Assembly (NCBI GenBank): GCA_015067385.1
Contig: SVMP01000030.1
Location: forward strand, 1 to 16,274
DNA from: Oscillospiraceae bacterium
GTDB lineage: Bacteria > Bacillota > Clostridia > Oscillospirales > UBA644
DNA length: 16,274 bases
Direction of reading: 5' to 3'
In this document: in pieces, positions 13,565 to 16,274 of the stretch
Position numbering within the stretch: the stretch's first letter is position 1
How the letters are laid out: each line of letters begins with the position of its first letter
Position numbers and translations under genes: made by a program
Notes under the pieces: generated by a model
Databases searched by the model: none
What the model saw: the letters and a program-made list of their open reading frames with translations, nothing else
What the model was told of the DNA's origin: nothing

Positions 13565-14164
13565 TTATTTTTTATCAAAAGAAGGATTAATAGCGTAGAA
13601 GTTCTTACAATTAAGCCTATCCTGTGCTATCCTTAAGCATTCACCGAATCTTTGGTAATGGACGAGTTCACGTTCACGCAAAAAGCGGATCGGATCTCGA
13701 ACGTCCGCATCATCGGCAAAGCGAAGGATGTTGTCATAGACAAGACGTGCTTTCTGTTCGGCAGCCAAGTTTTCGCTGAGGTCGGCAAGGACATCGCCGG
13801 AAGAAGCGATCATGGCGGCTGTAAACGGTTCGCCTGCGGCGCTTTGAGGATAGATACCGGTCGTATGATCGACGAAATAATCGGCAAAGCCGCACTTTTC
13901 GACTTCTTCGACACTCACGCCTTTTGTCAGCTGATAAATGATCGTACCCACCATCTCGAGATGCGAAAGTTCTTCATTCCCGATGTCCGTAAATGCCGCC
14001 CTCAGCTCTTCATACGGCATTGCAAAGCGTTGGCTGAGATAGCGGAGCGAAGCGCCGAGTTCACCGTTCGGGCCGCCGTACTGACTTGCGATGATCTTTG
14101 CAAGCTTCAGGTTCGGGCGTTTGATGTTGATGGGATACTGTAATTTCTTTTCGTAAACAAACAT
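13565..14164 (-). CDS. cotJC: Spore coat protein CotJC (manganese-catalase family)
   Basis: Spore-coat component of the manganese-catalase/ferritin-like family, 199 aa, close to the usual CotJC length. The opening MFVYEKKLQYPINIKRPNLKLA is characteristic. Candidate dimanganese ligands are present: E35 (NGELGA), E64/E65 and H68 (NEELSHLE), E136 (AAEQKAR), and E166 with H169 (RELVHY). CotJC is made in the mother cell and incorporated in the coat in Bacillus and Clostridia; a catalase role is likely from the retained ligands but unproven here. Start ATG at 14164 with GGAGG 8 nt upstream, 12 bp after cotJB. Last gene of the operon, followed by a terminator. Confidence 0.96.
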   Translation of the reverse strand: MFVYEKKLQYPINIKRPNLKLAKIIASQYGGPNGELGASLRYLSQRFAMPYEELRAAFTDIGNEELSHLEMVGTIIYQLTKGVSVEEVEKCGFADYFVDHTTGIYPQSAAGEPFTAAMIASSGDVLADLSENLAAEQKARLVYDNILRFADDADVRDPIRFLRERELVHYQRFGECLRIAQDRLNCKNFYAINPSFDKK

Positions 14165-14176
14165 TTTTCTGCCTCC

Positions 14177-14422
14177 TTAATTTTCCCACGGCCACGGACT
14201 GTCTATCCATTGCCAGCAATCGCCGTTAATGGGAGCGAAAATATCGAGAGGACCGTATTTTTGTTCGTAGAGTTTTTTGAGTTCGTTGTATTTTTGAGTA
14301 TATTTACGCATTGCTTCGAGCGCTTTTTTGTCGTGCGGATGAGTGTCAAGGTAAAGATTGACGTCAACGGCGGCAAAATGCTGTTCGCAGATGTTCTTTT
14401 TGAGCTGCTGCTGTTCGGTCAT
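14177..14422 (-). CDS. cotJB: Spore coat protein CotJB
   Basis: Small spore-coat assembly protein, 81 aa, the family's usual size. It shows the CotJB pattern: a helical N-terminal part with FAAVDVNLYLDTHPHDKKAL (16-35), a charged middle helix (YTQKYNELKKLYEQKYGPL), and the Trp-rich tail CWQWIDSPWPWEN. Its ATG (14420-14422) overlaps the stop codon of cotJA as ATGA, so translation is coupled; a GGGGAGG ribosome site lies inside the cotJA end. In Bacillus the three CotJ proteins are co-expressed, and CotJA and CotJC interact. Confidence 0.95.
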   Translation of the reverse strand: MTEQQQLKKNICEQHFAAVDVNLYLDTHPHDKKALEAMRKYTQKYNELKKLYEQKYGPLDIFAPINGDCWQWIDSPWPWEN

Positions 14423-14691
14423 TTAAGTCCGCCTCCCCTCTCGCCCTTGAAAGGCAGATCGAGGTCTTCGAAAAGAGTGCCTCGGCAAAGAGCTTTTTCT
14501 GTATCGTAAAGGTTTTTGAATTTCTGCATGGGAACATATGCCATAGCAAGAGGAAATCTGTCCGCAGCGGAAAAATCACACGAAAAGCTGTCATTTTCGT
14601 CTTTTTTCTTTAACGGGCAAGAGCATCCGCCGAAAAGATCAAGCATTGTGGGAATACATTCTTCGGTCGGGCTCATTATCATTTCATTCAT
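14419..14691 (-). CDS. cotJA: Spore coat-associated protein CotJA
   Basis: Spore coat protein, 90 aa. The CotJA core is at the C-terminus: FPLAMAYVPMQKFKNLYD (46-63) and GTLFEDLDLPFKG (71-83). Ahead of it is a less conserved segment with a Cys cluster, GGCSCPLKKK (21-30). The ATG at 14689-14691 is chosen because AAGGA lies 8 nt upstream; the frame is open to 14766 but that part includes a hairpin and has no ribosome site. First gene of cotJA-cotJB-cotJC. Family expression is mother-cell (sigma-E type); the upstream region has only a weak match to such a promoter. Confidence 0.93.
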   Translation of the reverse strand: MNEMIMSPTEECIPTMLDLFGGCSCPLKKKDENDSFSCDFSAADRFPLAMAYVPMQKFKNLYDTEKALCRGTLFEDLDLPFKGERGGGLK

Positions 14692-14719
14692 ATTATCATT
14701 CCTTTTTATTAATTTTCTT

Positions 14720-14739
14720 GACACGGCATCAGCCGTATC
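14720..14739 (-). repeat. Perfect-pairing hairpin in front of cotJA
   Basis: On the minus strand GAUACGGC-UGAU-GCCGUGUC gives an 8-bp stem (one U-G pair) with a tetraloop, about 30 nt before the cotJA start. No U-tract follows, so it is not a terminator. It may stabilise the mRNA 5' end or be a DNA operator. Confidence 0.5.
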
Positions 14740-14790
14740 TGTTAATAATATATTCCCAAGCGACAATATATGCTAATTTCTTACAAATGC

Positions 14791-14819
14791 TTGACATCAG
14801 CCTCAAATCGTATTATAAT
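14791..14819 (+). promoter_or_regulatory. Perfect-consensus sigma-A promoter of rlmD
   Basis: TTGACA (14791-14796), 17-bp spacer, TATAAT (14814-14819): an exact consensus promoter. Predicted start near 14826 leaves only about 20 nt before the ATG, and no clear Shine-Dalgarno sequence lies in that short leader. Confidence 0.9.
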
Positions 14820-14846
14820 TAAAGAAAAAAGTATTGGTATATTATA

Positions 14847-16274
14847 ATGATCAAGAAAAACGATATTATAGAAGTTAACATAACGGATGTAAGCTTTGCG
14901 GGGCTCGGTGTTGCGTCATATTCAGACGGCGAGCTTGAAAATTTTATAATCTTCATACATAATGCGATCCCCGGCGACCGCATCCTTTGCCGTATTGTAA
15001 AAACCGAAAAGAAATTCGCTTACGGCATAATCGAAAAGATCCTTGAACCGTCATCTTCAAGGATAGAACCGCCGTGCCCGACTTTCGATAAATGCGGTGG
15101 CTGTGTTTATCTTAACATGGACTACGAAACGGAGCTTGAGATCAAACGAAGATCCGTTATCAACGCTTACAGAAGAAGCATGACGGATTTTCCCGATCCC
15201 CTTGAAACAGCGCCGTCGCCGACTTTGTCTTTTTACAGAAACAAGGTCATATGCCCTCTTTCGCAGAATGGTAAGTTTGGGTTTTACGCAAGAGCAAGTC
15301 ACCGCAATATCGAGAACAATGACTGTTGTCTGCAGGACAGATCATTCAACAAATTCCTCGTTGCCGCCGAAAAATATATTGCGGAAAACAGCGTTGAACC
15401 TTACGATGAAGTGACAGGCAAAGGTCTTTTCCGACAGCTTTACCTTAGAGCCGCAAGATCGACGGGCGAGGTATGCGTATGCGCTGTTATAAACGGCAAA
15501 AAACTCCCCAACGAGAAAGCTTTTGCGGACGAAATGGCAAAGAACGGAGCAACGAGCGTTTATATAAACGAAAATACGACAAGAGGCAATACTGTTCTCG
15601 GAAGAAATTTCCGCCTGATCTACGGCAAAGAACGTATTACAGATACTCTTTGCGATGTTAAATACGAAATAAGCCCCAGAGCCTTTTATCAGATAAACAG
15701 AGAACAAACGGAAAATCTTTACTCTTACGCTCTCGACCTTGCGCAGATAACACCCGAAGACACGGTTCTGGACCTTTTCTGCGGAATTGGAACGATAACT
15801 CTTCTTGCGGCAAAGCGAGGCGCAAAAAGAGTTGTCGGCATAGAGATCGTTGAAGAAGCGATAGTCGATGCGAAAAAGAACGCAAAGCTCAACGGAATAA
15901 CGAATGCCGAATTTTTTGCCGCAGATGCCGCAGACACGCTGAAAATAGTCGAAAAATGCGGCGGCTACCCCGATATAATCATCGTTGACCCTCCGAGAAA
16001 GGGACTTGGCACGGAAGCCGTAAATGCGATTGCACGCCTCGACCCGAAGAGAGTGGTCTACATCAGCTGCAACCCCGAAACGCAGGCAAAAGACATCGTT
16101 GCCCTCTCCGAACTCGGCTACACAATGGGCGGCATCAAACCCTTTGATATGTTCCCGAGAACACAGCATGTGGAGACGGTATGTTTATTGTCCAAACTTA
16201 ATGCAAAGCAACATATCGAGATTAACTTGGATATGGATGAGCTGGATCTGACCGATGCAGAGAAGAAAGCCACC
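14847..16274 (+). CDS. rlmD: 23S rRNA (uracil-5-)-methyltransferase RlmD/RumA type (partial, 3' end outside window)
   Basis: SAM-dependent enzyme of the TrmA/RumA family methylating uracil C5 in 23S rRNA. 476 codons are present without a stop. An N-terminal TRAM-like domain (about 1-62, with IPGD at 41-44) is followed by the Fe-S cysteines C77, C83, C86 and C160 or C161. The SAM motif VLDLFCGIGT is at 307-316, DPPRKGL at 381-387, and the catalytic cysteine C408 in ISCNP. The usual C-terminus, HVETVCLLSKL (441-451), does not end the protein: it runs on into an acidic extension with DELDLTDAEKKAT (464-476). The ATG at 14847 gives a normal family N-terminus (KKNDIIEV) although no good ribosome site precedes it. 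Divergent from the cotJ operon. RlmCD-type dual specificity, known in some Firmicutes, cannot be excluded. Confidence 0.93.
   Translation, partial: MIKKNDIIEVNITDVSFAGLGVASYSDGELENFIIFIHNAIPGDRILCRIVKTEKKFAYGIIEKILEPSSSRIEPPCPTFDKCGGCVYLNMDYETELEIKRRSVINAYRRSMTDFPDPLETAPSPTLSFYRNKVICPLSQNGKFGFYARASHRNIENNDCCLQDRSFNKFLVAAEKYIAENSVEPYDEVTGKGLFRQLYLRAARSTGEVCVCAVINGKKLPNEKAFADEMAKNGATSVYINENTTRGNTVLGRNFRLIYGKERITDTLCDVKYEISPRAFYQINREQTENLYSYALDLAQITPEDTVLDLFCGIGTITLLAAKRGAKRVVGIEIVEEAIVDAKKNAKLNGITNAEFFAADAADTLKIVEKCGGYPDIIIVDPPRKGLGTEAVNAIARLDPKRVVYISCNPETQAKDIVALSELGYTMGGIKPFDMFPRTQHVETVCLLSKLNAKQHIEINLDMDELDLTDAEKKAT

Noticed and set aside
15342..16169. 275-codon minus-strand frame opposite rlmD
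   Set aside because: The plus strand is open from 14847 to the window end with Fe-S cysteines, SAM motif and catalytic SCNP; the minus frame is its shadow.

Overview
The window looks like chromosomal DNA of a spore-forming member of the Clostridia, probably an Oscillospirales/Ruminococcus-like gut lineage. This is inferred from a cotJABC spore-coat operon, a Spo0A-type DNA-binding protein, RNase J as the mRNA nuclease, strong AGGAGG ribosome sites with several TTG starts, and consensus sigma-A promoters. No tRNA, rRNA, CRISPR array, insertion sequence or phage gene was seen.

Layout. 1-1252 (minus): the head of the S10 ribosomal operon (rpsJ, then rplC cut by the window edge). It is driven by a strong promoter and preceded by a roughly 350-nt leader with several hairpins and an intrinsic terminator, which looks like an attenuator. 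1400-1964 (plus): a small protein that is only the Spo0A effector domain, with Spo0A-box-like sites in front of its promoter. 1988-5788 (minus): rnj (RNase J) followed closely by a cytoplasmic GH20 glycosidase, behind a perfect-consensus promoter and a structured 5' UTR. 5785-7989 (minus): a sugar-1-phosphate nucleotidyltransferase with a left-handed beta-helix and a phosphoglucomutase-like half that has lost its active-site motifs. 8093-9365 (plus): a divergent enolase ending in a strong two-way terminator. 9381-10519 (minus): a URO-D/methyltransferase-family protein with its own promoter and an inverted repeat at the start site. 10526-12213 (minus): a three-gene unit of an 84-aa protein, an APH/choline-kinase-fold phosphotransferase and a GNAT acetyltransferase. 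12237-13431 (minus): a membrane-anchored conserved protein of unknown function. 13519-14739 (minus): cotJA-cotJB-cotJC. 14791-16274 (plus): rlmD, a 23S rRNA m5U methyltransferase, reading off the window end with a C-terminal extension.

The genes form short, separately controlled units rather than one pathway. The most interesting parts are non-coding or structural: the multi-hairpin S10 leader with a terminator, the receiver-less Spo0A-like regulator with tandem box-like sites abutting its -35, the rnj 5' UTR, and the enzyme with a degenerate second half. Functions come from motifs read by eye; no database search or folding program was run.
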